Under the pieces are notes generated by a model. It was not told the origin of the DNA, did not search any database, and was given only the letters and a program-made list of their open reading frames with translations. A DNA stretch of 64,000 bases from Gyrodactylus bullatarudis (lineage: Eukaryota; Platyhelminthes; Monogenea; Gyrodactylidea; Gyrodactylidae), in the NCBI GenBank assembly GCA_012064415.1, contig SSNU01000294.1, forward strand, positions 558,001-622,000, read 5' to 3'. This document shows positions 13,664 through 25,125 of the stretch, one piece after another. A program made the translations under genes and the position numbers. Numbering within the stretch: the stretch's first letter is position 1; every line of letters starts with the position of its first letter.

Positions 13664-13846
13664 CTGAATATGGATTTTGTAAGGTGGTTTGAGTACTTTT
13701 TGTCTTGGTTTAGTATATAGGGCGGATCTTTCAATCAACTTGTCCAAACTCAGAGGCAGTTCAACGTAGCAAGTCTGGCAAAATGTTTGGTCGTATTGAT
13801 CGGCTTGCTTTGTATTTATGTATTCATAATTTGAATTAATATTCAA
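13664..13846 (-). CDS. Candidate internal exon of an unidentified gene
   Basis: An open segment on the minus strand is bounded by a plausible acceptor (CAAAG just above 13846) and a donor GTACAG after 13664. It encodes about 61 residues, including FCQTC and SALYTKPRQKV. The codon content looks more protein-like than neighbouring frames. Part of it recurs at 16912-16951 on the same strand, with a similar peptide (SALYTRPRQKV) and mostly silent or conservative differences, which favours past coding function. There is no start codon and no other exon could be joined. The family is not recognised. Confidence 0.3.
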
Positions 13847-13848
13847 CT

Positions 13849-16800
13849 CTTTGATAACACGTGGGTTGAGGGTCAGGATATTTAATTAGACAAGATTTAT
13901 CTGGACCAAAATTGTATACTGATCACGAATCTGACCTAAATATCATGTTAGATTATCCCCGCGAGTTGAGCTATTAGGCAAAACACAAATTATAATTATC
14001 GTTATTCATTAATGGTGAATTATAAAGCATTCAATTTCTTCGTCAATATTGATTTGGTTTCATAGTTCAAATCAAAATTTTTTTTTAAAATGAACCACAT
14101 GCTGGAATAATAGTAACAAGTGCATTTTCCGTCATTGAAAAGAATAAACGTCTAGCTAATTGCAAAAATTGATTTTCAAAATCCTTTCAAAGAATTATCT
14201 TTTATCCTTTTAGGAAAAGTAATTTTCGTAATTAATAATTTCGTCTCTCTCCCATTCTGTTATTGATGAAACCCTAGAAATTTCTATTAATTCTATTTCA
14301 AGCAATTTGATTTTTGTCAATCTGTCTTTCTTCTATATTGTAATTCTATTGACTAATGTATTATTCATAAAATACAGTCAAGAGACAAGAAAAAAATATC
14401 AAGAATCAAATCGATATTATCAGATATGGTCTTGAAATTTGTAAGATCAAAAAGGAATTGTATTTATGCAGGAAACCTACGTAGTGTAAGTTGATAAACT
14501 GATTACGTAATAGTAAATTTAATATTAGAAATCATGCTAGTTGGAAAAATGTTTATTTAGATCTAATGCGTATTTTCAAAAAAATTTCTCCATTTTGAAT
14601 CTTTTATCGAGGTCTCTTCCATTTCGGTACTGAAATAATCAAGTCAGAATTCCTGTGAGTAAAACGAAATTATCCATCTGCTTGATCAATATTACAATCT
14701 TCTGCTCTTTCCCTCTAGTTGGGAAACCTATTTCGATCTCTCTTTGGTAACTTTTTGGACCATCAGAATTGAGGCTTTGTAAGTTGGGATTTTTACAAAA
14801 ACCTTTTTTCAGATCTCGAGCACAGTAAGGATATTTTTAGCCCAATTTAACTCAATGCTCAGAAAAATGGTTAAATTTTAGTATATCTTTATCAAATTCG
14901 TTGATAAAAACATTGGGTTTTTTCTTGTTTGAGGGATAAGCAATAGCTAAATTCCTCTAGATCAAATAGGGAATACAACTCATACATACGGACAAAAAGG
15001 GAACACTATCACAGGCCTCGAAGAAGGCAAACAAAACAAGTGCCAATCAGAAAAGTTTGGACTAAAATCTATCATTCGGTCAACAGATCTGGCAAGCAAA
15101 ACCTGATGAGTATGCTACGAAAGCGCTATTCTTTTTTTTAAACGTGGCATCGTCTTTCTGAACTTCATGTAAACCAACTTATTATACTTTCATTATACTG
15201 AGAGAATTTATTTCATTCTAGTCCTCTATTAGGAGTTATTTCTTTGGATGGTTGAATGTAATATAATTGAATATAATACTACTATTTATCTTATTATCTT
15301 GGTAAGGATAGCGGATACTTACTTTCGAGGTTTTATACCTTCACTACTTTATTTTTATAATGCATTTCACTCTCTCCTTCGTTGCATATACACAAGATTC
15401 AATATAGACAGACGTGGATAAAATAAAAACAATAAAAATAATAATTTAGATAAATAAAGCAAGAAAAAATACTAAAATTCCTCTATCCATCTAAAGTAAC
15501 CTTGGTATTATTGCAAAGTTTACACCCCGAATAGTATTGTATTAGATATAAAATGTATCAAAGTTTTCAACAAAATCAGTACATAATATATATTACATAT
15601 TTGTGATTACATGTAACAAATTAAACTCGGAATTTTCAAAGACTTTACTGTCAATAATTCGTCTGATTCATAATTTATGAATCATAACCTTGATAACCTT
15701 AATACTTACTTAAATACTTTTTTAATACTCATGCAAAAAGTAAAAAAATGCAGTTTTAATCCTTTAGAAAGAATAAACCTTTTTTTAAATATTAAAGATA
15801 AATCTACGGATAAGAACGAAGAAGTTCATCAAGAATATAACCTGTTAGTAACAGACCAGTAGGAATGTTTTAGAAAAAAATATCAAATTTTCTCGACTAT
15901 CAGAAGGCTTAGAGAATAAATAATGATACTGATTAAAATTACCTGAATAGAAGTACAGGCTAAAATTCTATCCAAAATAGCAAATTTAGGAAATTTACTG
16001 CCCTAACGATTGCTATTCGGAGAAATGAAATCTTTTGTACAACAAATTGTAATCGACAGTTTCCTCAAAATAAATCTAGTTGGTACGGAGATGAGAATCT
16101 ACTATTTTTCACAAAATCCATCAGAAATTTGGAAATTTTTCTGAATATCAGCGAAAAAATCAAAAAGCCAACTTGCAATTTGTGCAAATGAAAGGGCAGT
16201 GGAGTGGGTCCCTAATTTTGAATTTAGGAAAATAAAAAGAGTCACCCAAGTTTAGACAAAAACATAGAAGATACAAGTTAGAAAGCTGTCATATGATTCT
16301 AGTGTCTTTGACCTTGAAGCATTGCGTGGCTACTTTTTTAGTTGGGGTATAAATTCATTGTAGAATATCACCTAAAAGCTGCTATTCTCACATTAGATGT
16401 ATTTAAAACCAAAAAAAGATGAACAAAAATGTAATGAAACGAATAGAATAAAATACATAGTAAACTTAATCATCAAACTTAACATCTCTGATTAAAATTT
16501 TTCTAAGCCATAATAGCTATCATTAATCCAAATATTTTAGCTACAAGTTTCAAGATTAGGTTCATTAAATAGAGTCTTTAAAGTACTTTTTTCATCTTCT
16601 CAAATCTCACAGAAACCATCGTTATACTCTGAAATTATCGAGAAAAGTTTTTCTAAATTTCATCATGAATTTTGTCGTTTGTGTATTCTCTTACAAGAAG
16701 TAAAGAGATTCTGAACCATCAAATTCAGCTTATAATTTGAGGGATAAAAACTAGAATTCAAAAATTTGCTTCATCTTAGAATTCATTATTAATTTTTGAA

Positions 16801-16911
16801 TTTCTAACCATACGAATTGTCCTTTCAATCTCTTAAAAGAAGTCTATGGTTAGATTAATTTCAAAGAATAAATAAATACTTGAGTATTAATTTAGTTATA
16901 TCGACAGGGGA
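13849..16911. other. Intergenic, no gene seen
   Basis: AT-rich, only short frames without domains; no repeat pair or RNA gene was identified. Confidence 0.45.
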
Positions 16912-16951
16912 TTTGACTACTTTTTGTCTTGGTCTTGTATACAGGGCAGAT
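16912..16951 (-). pseudogene. Duplicate fragment of the candidate exon at 13664-13846
   Basis: About 40 bp match 13688-13727 at roughly 35 of 40 positions, keeping the reading frame that gives ALYTRPRQKVVK. The frame is soon lost on both sides. It could be a decayed duplicated exon or part of a small dispersed repeat. Confidence 0.35.
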
Positions 16952-18207
16952 TCTATAAACTAAAATTATACATTAATAATTTGGAACCTCCCTCAGTCAT
17001 ACTTTTGTTCTCTAAGAGTTCTTATATCTAGTTATGAATACAAAATCTATTTTGAAATTTATTTTCTTTGAAAGAGAATGATTTGAAAACTACTCTAGTG
17101 CTCGATAATGTCAGACTTTGAGTGAATACGCAATTCAATATGGAATAATGAGATGCATGAAAGTTTGGTTACCTTACCTATAAATTCAAATGACAACTCA
17201 GACACGTATCAGAGAAAGGAATTGTTACAGAATCAGTTTATTAAGTACATTCTGAGATGTCTTGAGAAAAATTTTAATTAATTTTTCACAATCTTTAATC
17301 CTCTTATCAAATTTGAAAAAAATTGAAATTATTGAATATATCGAATTTAAACCAAAAACTAGATTCAGATTCGCCCTTCATTCTCTAATTAATTTAAGCA
17401 TGATCTTTGAAAGGTCGCAGCTCATTTTTCAACAAAAAATAAAGTAGAAACACTTTGGAACAGGAGTAACGATCGATTTTGTACTAATTTTCATAAATGT
17501 CCGAATATCAACTGAAATTCTTAAAAATATTCATGATCCATGTATGATTTTTTTAAGGATTGATCTTATAAAGTACAAATTGTGAGAATAATGCTCATAA
17601 AACTTTTCAATGTTAAATAAATTACAATTTATTATTATTATATTTACTTTTTAGTAGCTACTACAATTTATATTTTAAAAATATAGTTTCCTCCTAATGA
17701 TGACAAAAATATTCGTAAAAAGGAATACAGTATCAACAGTTTCTACAAAACCCTCATACGGAGATCATTGAAAATGAATATGAAGTTTCAGAATCAGTCG
17801 TTTTAGTACAAGATTTTGAAAAAGGTTTCAAAATTATAGGAGCTATTTTTTTACGAAAATTTCTTTGAGTTCATTTTTTGAACTAATCCTATTTTCTAAT
17901 ACAGACAATTTTTCATTTTGAACTAACGCCAAATTTCCATTTAGGGCTTTAAGCTAGAAATCTTTCTTGCTAGAGTAAATAAGTTAAGACGTTGCATCTA
18001 CATGATTTACATTTTCAATATTTTAATTCTTGAATAGTTAAAGCCTAAAATTCTTATATTAGTTCATGTATCTACATTTTGATAGAAATTATGATTTATC
18101 ATCAGCTATTCATTTCAAGCAATTTATTGACTTTCTAATGATTATTACTGAAAGTCTTGAAATAATTTTGTGTCATAATCTTTTATCAAAGCTGAGAGTA
18201 TAGAGCA
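16952..18207. other. Intergenic, upstream of the first small membrane gene
   Basis: No gene seen. The last 30 bp contain ttttatca (18181-18188), a GATA-type motif also found close upstream of two other family members. Confidence 0.4.
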
Positions 18208-18507
18208 ATGGGTTCGTCGACATATTGGGTTGCTGTTTTAATCCCTATTGGCATAGCCTCTATAATAATAATTATCATATTATCCTTACGTAAAAATAGA
18301 AATGGTGATACAACTACTACAAGAAGACAAAACCCCCCTACTATACAGACACGTCCACAACCGACTGCGAATCAAGACAGTGCCACCAAATTTGAACTAA
18401 ATCAACCTGGATTCAATATCGGGCAACCGAGTTCTGGAAACTTTCAGGTACCCAATGCAAATCTGATGCCTGATGCTCCGCCTCCCCCTTATGAATCACC
18501 AAAGTAA
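18208..18507 (+). CDS. Small single-pass membrane protein with C-terminal PPPPY (family member 1)
   Basis: This intronless 99-residue protein has a short N-terminus (MGSSTYW), one transmembrane helix at about residues 8-26 (VAVLIPIGIASIIIIIILSL) and a basic stop-transfer (RKNRN). The polar, proline-rich cytosolic tail holds QPGFNI and ends in PPPPYESPK. No cleavable signal is evident, so an N-out, C-in type III topology is inferred. PPxY motifs bind WW domains, for example those of Nedd4-family ubiquitin ligases, so a trafficking or adaptor role is plausible. The ATG aligns with that of member 2, and an AATAAA signal lies just after the stop. The tail resembles that of Shisa or WBP1-like proteins, but the cysteine-rich ectodomain is missing. 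The exact family is unknown. Confidence 0.8.
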   Translation: MGSSTYWVAVLIPIGIASIIIIIILSLRKNRNGDTTTTRRQNPPTIQTRPQPTANQDSATKFELNQPGFNIGQPSSGNFQVPNANLMPDAPPPPYESPK

Positions 18508-18699
18508 TGTGTATAACTAATAAAGTGGGAAATTATTTTGAGAACTTTAAGACTCGTTTTCTCACACTATAGTCAAGAATTTTAATGATTTTGATGTCTT
18601 TCAGCAATTATGGATTAAAAATGACAAATAATTTCTATTATTAATCTAAATATCATTACTCGGAGATCAGAAAAAGAAGTTTTTCACCATTATAACTTA

Positions 18700-19443
18700 T
18701 AATTTATAAATAAATAAATTCTTTATTGTCTGATAGTGTAGTTAGTACAAATTAGAAATTTTCAAGATATTTATAAATTTCTTTTTTCTCTAGAGGAATT
18801 TTCTTTTTTATTAAATCATTAAAAAAAGAGGGCAATCTGTCAAAGAAATATAGGGATTTTAAAGAGTTATTAATTGGCCTGAGTCTTTTGACGCAGTTAT
18901 TTCTAAGCGTTCTTCCACGAGGGACAGCATTCCAAAGAGTAGTAATGTTCGAGTCAGCAAGTTTGAGGAATCTAAAATATCGTCTATGTCGGAGTAATTT
19001 GATTTTGCAGAAACTGTTATTCGGCAAAGTTGCTAGTCTTAAAAATCTTTTTTGAATTGCATCTAGGACGTGAGAAATCGATAAAGATGCTGGACACCAT
19101 ATAGCGGAACAATACTCAACTGTGGGCCTTGCATAGATATTATATAGTAAAATTTTCATATTGTTGGTTTTGGCAATTTTATGAATATGTAAAGTTCTAG
19201 CAGCAAAAAGGTTGGCAATGGATTTGATATAATTATCAAAACGCAAGTTGAAGTCATATTCAAGACCAAGATCACGAATAATAGTTTTTCTTTCGAGAGT
19301 AAAATCATCCGATACAATAGTAGAGGGGAGGGTATTGGGCTTTGTAAACGGTATTAGAAAAAAACTTTTCGAAAAATTTATTGTTAGGGAATAGCAATTG
19401 AGTTCTGAGATTAAGTGATTAACAGTATCAATTATAAAATAAG
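18700..19443 (-). mobile_element. 5'-truncated non-LTR retrotransposon (LINE), reverse transcriptase C-terminus
   Basis: On the minus strand an open frame runs from about 19443 to the stop at 18752. Its start reads RDLGLEYDFNLRFDNYI, the thumb-side segment of LINE reverse transcriptases (DLGV..D..L.F..H). YNIYARPTVEYCSAIWCP follows, then VLDAIQKRFLR, both hallmark C-terminal motifs of LINE RTs. The catalytic YADD region and everything upstream are missing, as in a typical 5'-truncated insertion. AATAAA and a TTTA-rich tail after the stop mark the likely 3' end near 18700. The frame is still intact, so the copy is fairly young. It sits between members 1 and 2 of the small membrane gene cluster. 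The clade was not determined. Confidence 0.8.
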
Positions 19444-19674
19444 AATATGAGGTAAATCTAAAATCAGTGGAAAATATTTATTAAGGGATATTTCAAAGAT
19501 AGAGCTTTTAATGTACAATAATATCTGATAATATCAATTACTACAATCAATTAATCGAAATTTCATTGATTTTCAAGTAGTAAAAATACTCAAAAAATCG
19601 AAATTCAGCTCGCAAACGATACTGAGGTTATGCATTAGAATATATTAAGTATATTCGGCTTTCTTTTCTTATGC

Positions 19675-19830
19675 TGATCCTAAAAAACATCTTTTTACCA
19701 TTCAAATCAATAAAAATTTTGAGTTCAAAGTTCGAAAAAATGGGATTTTGGTGCCAAGTCGAAATTTAAAAAATGACCATATTTTTCATGAAAATAATTT
19801 TTGAAAAAAACTTGACCAACTATCATATGC
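19675..19830. repeat. Solitary arm related to the 6390-6990 inverted-repeat family
   Basis: A block with gttcgaaaaaatgggattttgg, preceded by a region like ctaaaaaacat, parallels the right arm at about 6775-6890. No partner arm is evident nearby. Confidence 0.5.
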
Positions 19831-20191
19831 AATGAACACTCAAATTTTGCGGAGCTCTTGTCAATGTTTCTTATTAAGGTAGATAGATCAAATACTAATT
19901 TTCAAGACAAGGTTTCTTTAAGCTCTTACAACAACTTATTTTTTCAAGTTCGGGTTGACCAAATATTCAAAAGCAGGCTTTGATGGAATTAAGAAAATAA
20001 TTTAAAAAAACGAAATTTCATCGCGGTTTAATTAAGACTCTTAATCATTGTTTTATGATAACCTCTCAAACTAAATTTCGAATGATAAATGATATCATTC
20101 ATTAGCTTGGTATGATTTTATCATTGGTGAATTCCATTGTTATCTTGAATGAATTTTTATGAAATGTCTCAATCAAGTCTATACAGAATTT

Positions 20192-20503
20192 ATGAATACA
20201 TCAGCATTCTGGATAATTCCCTTCATACCATTAGGGATTTTCATAATATTGATTGTAGTTGTGATAATTGTTAATTACAAGAAAAACGGTAGTCCATATC
20301 CTAGGTGGCCAGCTCGGAATCCAGACAATATACGGATTGAGACGCAAGCTGATCAAACACGTCCACGCATGATCAGTAATACAGACAGAACAACAAAGTA
20401 TGAAACGGATCAGCCTGGATTTGTGATCAATGGACCAAATACGGGCAACTTCCAAATTCCAGAAATACCAAATGCTCCCCCTCCACCTTACGATGCTCCT
20501 TGA
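20192..20503 (+). CDS. Small single-pass membrane protein with C-terminal PPPPY (family member 2)
   Basis: This intronless protein of 103 residues reads MNTSAFW, then one transmembrane helix (residues about 8-29, IIPFIPLGIFIILIVVVIIV) and NYKKNG. Its tail contains DQPGFVI and GNFQIP and ends PPPPYDAP. An in-frame ATG at 20159 would add eleven residues; the ATG at 20192 is preferred because MNTSAFW aligns with MGSSTYW of member 1. The two share the order TK-(F/Y)-E, QPGF, GNFQ-(V/I)-P, APPPPY and are clear paralogues. The role is inferred from the PPxY motif: binding of a WW-domain partner at the inner membrane face. A ttttatca motif lies at 20116-20123. Confidence 0.8.
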   Translation: MNTSAFWIIPFIPLGIFIILIVVVIIVNYKKNGSPYPRWPARNPDNIRIETQADQTRPRMISNTDRTTKYETDQPGFVINGPNTGNFQIPEIPNAPPPPYDAP

Positions 20504-21127
20504 GTTAAATAAAATATTTTAGAACTACTTTTTAGTAGATTGACAATTTTATTATTAAATTGTTAAACGAAAACCAAAAAAAGAACATTTTTCATATAAA
20601 ATTAGTATTCGGATACAAATGCTAGTGATCTCTCTACTTAAACCAAGTTAATTCTAGATTTTATTTCACCAGCAGACTCTTAATCTAGCTTCTATAATGA
20701 AACCAAGGGAAGACATATTCTGACAAGATGGCAACAATCTTGATTTTAATTTAATTCACGGATGGTGAATGAATTTGATTAACTCTTAGATGTGTTTTAA
20801 GAAAATTACCTGTCACAAATGATATAAATTCCGCGAATGAATAAATTTACTAAATGCTTCTCTTTTTTCCTGCTAATATGCAGAAAAAAATTCCAAGTCT
20901 GTGAGATAATTTTTAATAATTTTGTTGTCCCTAGTGAATCAATAGATGGTAAATAGAATTAAACTGAGTAGAAATAGCCAAAAATGGAGTTGATCTGATC
21001 AGAATTACAACTTACAACTGCATCAGTGGAATTGATTGGTGTTCTCATAACCAACTCAATTATATATAAATATATATATGGATTGTGAGTAGCCAACTAT
21101 CTACATGACATGGTAAAAAGAGTTACC

Positions 21128-21454
21128 ATGTGGGATAACAAATATTTTGGGTTAATATCAATCATACCTATAATTATCATTATGATAGTTGCCATAGTTT
21201 GGGCTGCTAAACGTAGAGACAGAGAAATTGAAAGAGAGAACCAAACAACAACCGGCATTGATCGGCCATATTCACAAAACTCTTTTGGTGCGCCTGGTTT
21301 CATAAATGACCACTCTTTGAATAACTTTCATCCAGCGAATCAGATATCCAATCAAATGCCTCCACTTCCGCCAGGTCATCACTTTATCAATAAGGGTGAC
21401 ATGGATCAACCCCCTCCCTATCATGTGGTTGTAAAGGAGGAGAAATATTCTTGA
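21128..21454 (+). CDS. Small single-pass membrane protein with PPPY tail (family member 3)
   Basis: This intronless protein of 108 residues has an N-terminus MWDNKYF almost identical to MWDNRFF of the gene at 23092, which is why this ATG was chosen over an in-frame one at 21110. The transmembrane helix is at about residues 8-26, followed by AAKRRDREIER. The tail has GAPGFIN and DQPPPYHVV near the C-terminus. A TATA-like run (tatatataaatatatatatgg) lies about 60 bp upstream, and AATAAA lies about 75 bp after the stop. Function is inferred only from topology and the PPxY motif. Confidence 0.75.
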   Translation: MWDNKYFGLISIIPIIIIMIVAIVWAAKRRDREIERENQTTTGIDRPYSQNSFGAPGFINDHSLNNFHPANQISNQMPPLPPGHHFINKGDMDQPPPYHVVVKEEKYS

Positions 21455-23091
21455 ACTGTGTGTATTTATCAATGAGCCATTCCGAATTTGTGTAATAATA
21501 CAAAATGTATATATATTATATAATTTAATAAATATTTTTAGAAGTAAAAATTTTTGTTTACCCTTTCACAAAGGACCGGATTTCGTGAATCGCAAGCCTA
21601 TTTATTTAATAGATCTAGCCTGTGAATTTGTTGAATGCTATAATTTTGTTCTTGAAAAAAAATTCAAGAAAAAAAATGGAATTTACAACTTTGCCCTTTA
21701 ATTCAAGACGGATTTTAATTAAAATATTTGATTTTTCAACTATAGTGAATACAACTAAATCAACAAAGTTTGGAATGTAAAGATTATGCAATGAATTTAT
21801 TGATCGAAAAAAACTTCACATTACGATCATTTATGGAATACATATTCCTTTGAAGCGAGCTTAAATTTGTTAGCTCAAATTTTCGATAACCAAACAACCA
21901 GATTTAAATCAAGTTTAAATTATCATGTCTTTGGTTTGTATTTTCAAAAACTGTTGGCCGTTTTCTCTTGGCTATCAGTTTAATCAGTTTTTATTTCAAG
22001 CAAATATAACGGGAAATGAAACAATCCCTAAATAATTAATTGATCAAGTATCAATAAGGAAATAATTCAGTATTATTCTATCGTATAATTAAACAGTCGG
22101 AACCAAAACCTTATTTTGACTTTGTTTATCAATATCGAGAATAGGGATATTTCAATTTCCAGAAATTATTATTGAATAACTAAATATTAATATACTAACA
22201 GATATCACAGACAAACCAAGTTTAAGACTGTAAAGTTTAGAGTTTTATAAAAATTATCAGAAGTCAGACGAACCACTGTATGAAAAGTTTGTCATTGTGT
22301 CCTCTGGCAAATTTCTTAAATCTCATACTCAGATTATTTGAATTTCATTGTTCAGCTCATAATTGTTGAGTATGAAAATCAAATCAAAGGTCGAAAAATT
22401 GAATAAAATAGTCAAAAATTAAGTTGAATTTAAAACTTGGCAGGTTCGTCTATTTTTTTTCAAATTCAATGTCTGTTTCTCTCTTTAGCATTTGAATAAG
22501 TTTTCTATAGCCTTCTTTTCACACAAAATTTACTATTTTTCAAAACCATTCTCTCAAAATACACTTTTCTAATCCATTTATTTTAAATTCAATAAAATGG
22601 CTCTTTAGTTATGAAAAAACTATCTTTTGATTTTTGTAAAAATAGTACTTTCTCGTCCTTATATCAACTTGCATTAAGTTTTTTTATATTTTCGACTTTG
22701 AATAATCTTGTTAATACTGATTCTGAACTCTTAGGGATGCTTGGATTAAGCAGAAGTATTAATAGACTGCATTTTACAATAAGATCTTTAAATAATGGTA
22801 GAATAAAGTGGGAATCACATCATCATTTTTATCTTTGTATCTGTTAGCTTTACTTATTATCACAAATTTGTATTCTATTCAAATCGAATTTCAATAATTA
22901 CTTATTAATCATTCTATACTAGTAGTGGTTAAATTCTACCATTACCATTTTAGTCAAAATTATTTAACCTTGAGTAAACATCATACTGTCTTAATGTAGT
23001 TGATTGAATTAGAAAAAACAAGATGATTGGTTTTTTCAAAACATGAATTTCATATAAATGAGAGAAATAAAATTTATTAAAAACTTTAAAA
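21455..23091. other. Intergenic between family members 3 and 4
   Basis: No supported gene. An ATG frame at 22611-22847 (78 codons) has no recognisable domain or clear signal peptide and was not called. Confidence 0.4.
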
Positions 23092-23334
23092 ATGTGGGAT
23101 AACAGATTTTTTTGGCTGATAACAATCGTTGCGATTTTAATTTTGCTTATTCTCGCAATTGCTGCCAGCAAAATTAAGAAGAGTATTGATCTGAATGATT
23201 CAATACACCTGTCGAGTATTTCAGTTGGAACTGATTCTACGCAAAAATATTCACTCAATGAAATGCCACAAGTTTACCTTATTCAGAATTACCCTAATGA
23301 GCCTCCACCATATCAGGATGTTATGCATTTTTAG
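23092..23334 (+). CDS. Small single-pass membrane protein with PPPY tail (family member 4)
   Basis: This intronless protein of 80 residues reads MWDNRFFW, then a transmembrane helix (about residues 9-25, LITIVAILILLILAIAA) and SKIKKS. A 45-residue tail ends EPPPYQDVMHF. The N-terminus marks it as the closest relative of the gene at 21128, but the tail has lost the PGF motif and is shorter. The orientation matches members 1-3 and 5. AATAAA follows the stop within about 30 bp. Confidence 0.75.
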   Translation: MWDNRFFWLITIVAILILLILAIAASKIKKSIDLNDSIHLSSISVGTDSTQKYSLNEMPQVYLIQNYPNEPPPYQDVMHF

Positions 23335-23579
23335 AGAAATTGATTCCTCTGATCAGATTTTAATAAAATTTTGATAAAAATTTTATTCAAAACGAGATAT
23401 AGAATAATGAAAGATATACAGTTTACAATTATTTAAAATTAAAATATATTGGTGTTATTACTTTGAAGTAATTATTTTTTTATAAATATAACTTTAGTAA
23501 CAAACTAATTAACATGTTCTTTAAATATTAGAACACCAATTTTATAATAACCCATTATCATAAAATAGATTCCTCAAAG

Positions 23580-24320
23580 TCTAGAATCTATTCACAGTAA
23601 ACTCTCATTGGTCGACCTTCTCCTCTGATGTGAGTGCGTGTGTGCATCAGTGGACATTACTCCGTATGATATTTTGTGTTCATCGTGATCTACATGTGAT
23701 AAGGGATGAGTGAAACTGTGTGTGTATACTTGTATATATTTCTATGTGGGTTGTGTGAGTTTTGAATAGATTCCTATCGTCCTATACGCTAGTTAGTTTT
23801 GGGAGAAGTATTTCGTTATCTTCTTTTGATCTTGGTTACCTTCGCCCAAATTTCTTTTTCTTGGTGTGTTTCTGGTTTGGAGTGGGAACTAATTGTCATA
23901 TCTTTCTTTTCTTCATTCCTAGTTGTTGTTTTTATTGTTGCCCTGGGGAGGGTTAACGGTTTGACGGCTAATTTCTGTACACAGAGCCTAAGCATTTCTT
24001 TTCCAATGATCAGAACTTCTGGTGTCTTGAGAGCTGTTAAGTTTTTCCCTGGTTGCTTGAGAATTTCTAAGTTTAATGGGGAGGCTTTTTCTTGACATGC
24101 TCTCAAATTTCCTCTTACTGAAGTTGTCCCAATGTAAAGATGTTCGTTTATCCTTTCTCCAAGGCGTCGATAAGTGTATCCTATATATTCTGAGTTATAG
24201 AAGCATTTGAACTTATACACCACATGTCTTTGTTTTAGTGGGTCTAGTTTGTCTTTGTCAAACCTTTCTTGAGTTTTTTCTTGTAAATCGAGCTTATCTG
24301 GTGTGTGGTTGTTTGGTTCT
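23580..24320 (-). mobile_element. Penelope-like or related retroelement fragment, GIY-YIG endonuclease domain
   Basis: On the minus strand an open frame from about 24320 to 23816 carries the N-terminal GIY-YIG nuclease signature: VYKFKCFYNSEYIGYT, then RRLGERINEH. The upstream linker is charged (DPLKQRHV). This arrangement, a KC..C-like start, YIG-x-T, R-x-L-x-x-R and a final EH, is typical of the endonuclease that follows reverse transcriptase in Penelope-like elements. No RT was found upstream, so it is a 5'-truncated piece. The less AT-rich 23600-23800 stretch downstream probably belongs to its 3' end. It lies between members 4 and 5 of the small membrane gene cluster. Confidence 0.65.
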
Positions 24321-24939
24321 TACATGGATTCCAGAATATTTTTGATAATAAATAATAGATCTTGTTTGGTCTGAGGTTTTATTGACAGAAAAATCCTTCC
24401 GTTTTTTCTCAACTCCAGCATGACCCCTAGTCAGTGAATATTTTCAAAGGCACAGATCATAAAGTTCAAACAACAGATGATGACTGAATAATTCTTATAA
24501 TATTCAATTAACAAGCTTCTTTAAGAAACTCATAATGAGTTTTAGAATAAATTAGGGTTACGCACCTCAAATTAACGACTTTATTTTTTGCTGGTTATAT
24601 GATTCTGTGTCTTAGTTTTACTGAATTTCACAGCTGACTAGTTTAAAAATTATTTTTGTTGGTTTATCAATTTTTTTTGTTATTATAATTGTTCTTATGC
24701 AAGTTTTTCATTTTTCTAATCCACAATGTAGTCAACTTCATAGGGAATTAGCAGTAACTAAATTTCCCATGTTCAGTCCAACACTCAAGACCAATCACTC
24801 TGTATATTGTAGAAACTTTCGAATTCAAACAATCAATTTAGAATCTTGACATCTGAAAGCTTTATACTCGAGCGATTTTGATAAAAGAAAACTGACTTAA
24901 ATTGATTTCAACAAAGAAGTTAATTTCATTAAGAAAATT

Positions 24940-25125
24940 ATGGAGAACGCCATCATTGCAGTCATTTCTACTTTTTGCGTCCTCGGCGCTATTGTCATAA
25001 TACTGGCTGTAGTTGTTATTTGTAAGGGCTCAAAATCGGAAGTAACAGAGAGTAAACCAAAGAATCTAGCTGAAATTAAGAGACGAGAAATCTACATGAC
25101 AAGTTATCAGTTGGAGGATGAATAA
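24940..25125 (+). CDS. Tiny single-pass membrane protein without PPxY (family member 5)
   Basis: This intronless frame of 61 residues begins MENAIIAVISTF, continues into a transmembrane helix (about residues 4-27, ending VVVICKG) and has a 34-residue charged tail with EIKRREIYMTSYQLEDE. It has the same plan and orientation as the upstream genes but no PY motif; YMTSY and YQLE are possible tyrosine-sorting or phosphorylation sites. A GATA-type element (tgataaaa, 24879-24886) lies about 55 bp upstream and an AATAAA-type signal lies close to the stop. It could be an independent microprotein rather than a true paralogue. Confidence 0.55.
   Translation: MENAIIAVISTFCVLGAIVIILAVVVICKGSKSEVTESKPKNLAEIKRREIYMTSYQLEDE

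Noticed and set aside
22611..22847. ATG frame of 78 codons between small membrane genes
   Set aside because: It has no clear transmembrane helix in the family position, no PPxY and no recognisable motif.
23762..24095. Plus-strand frames of 64 and 98 codons
   Set aside because: They are shadows of the GIY-YIG frame on the minus strand.
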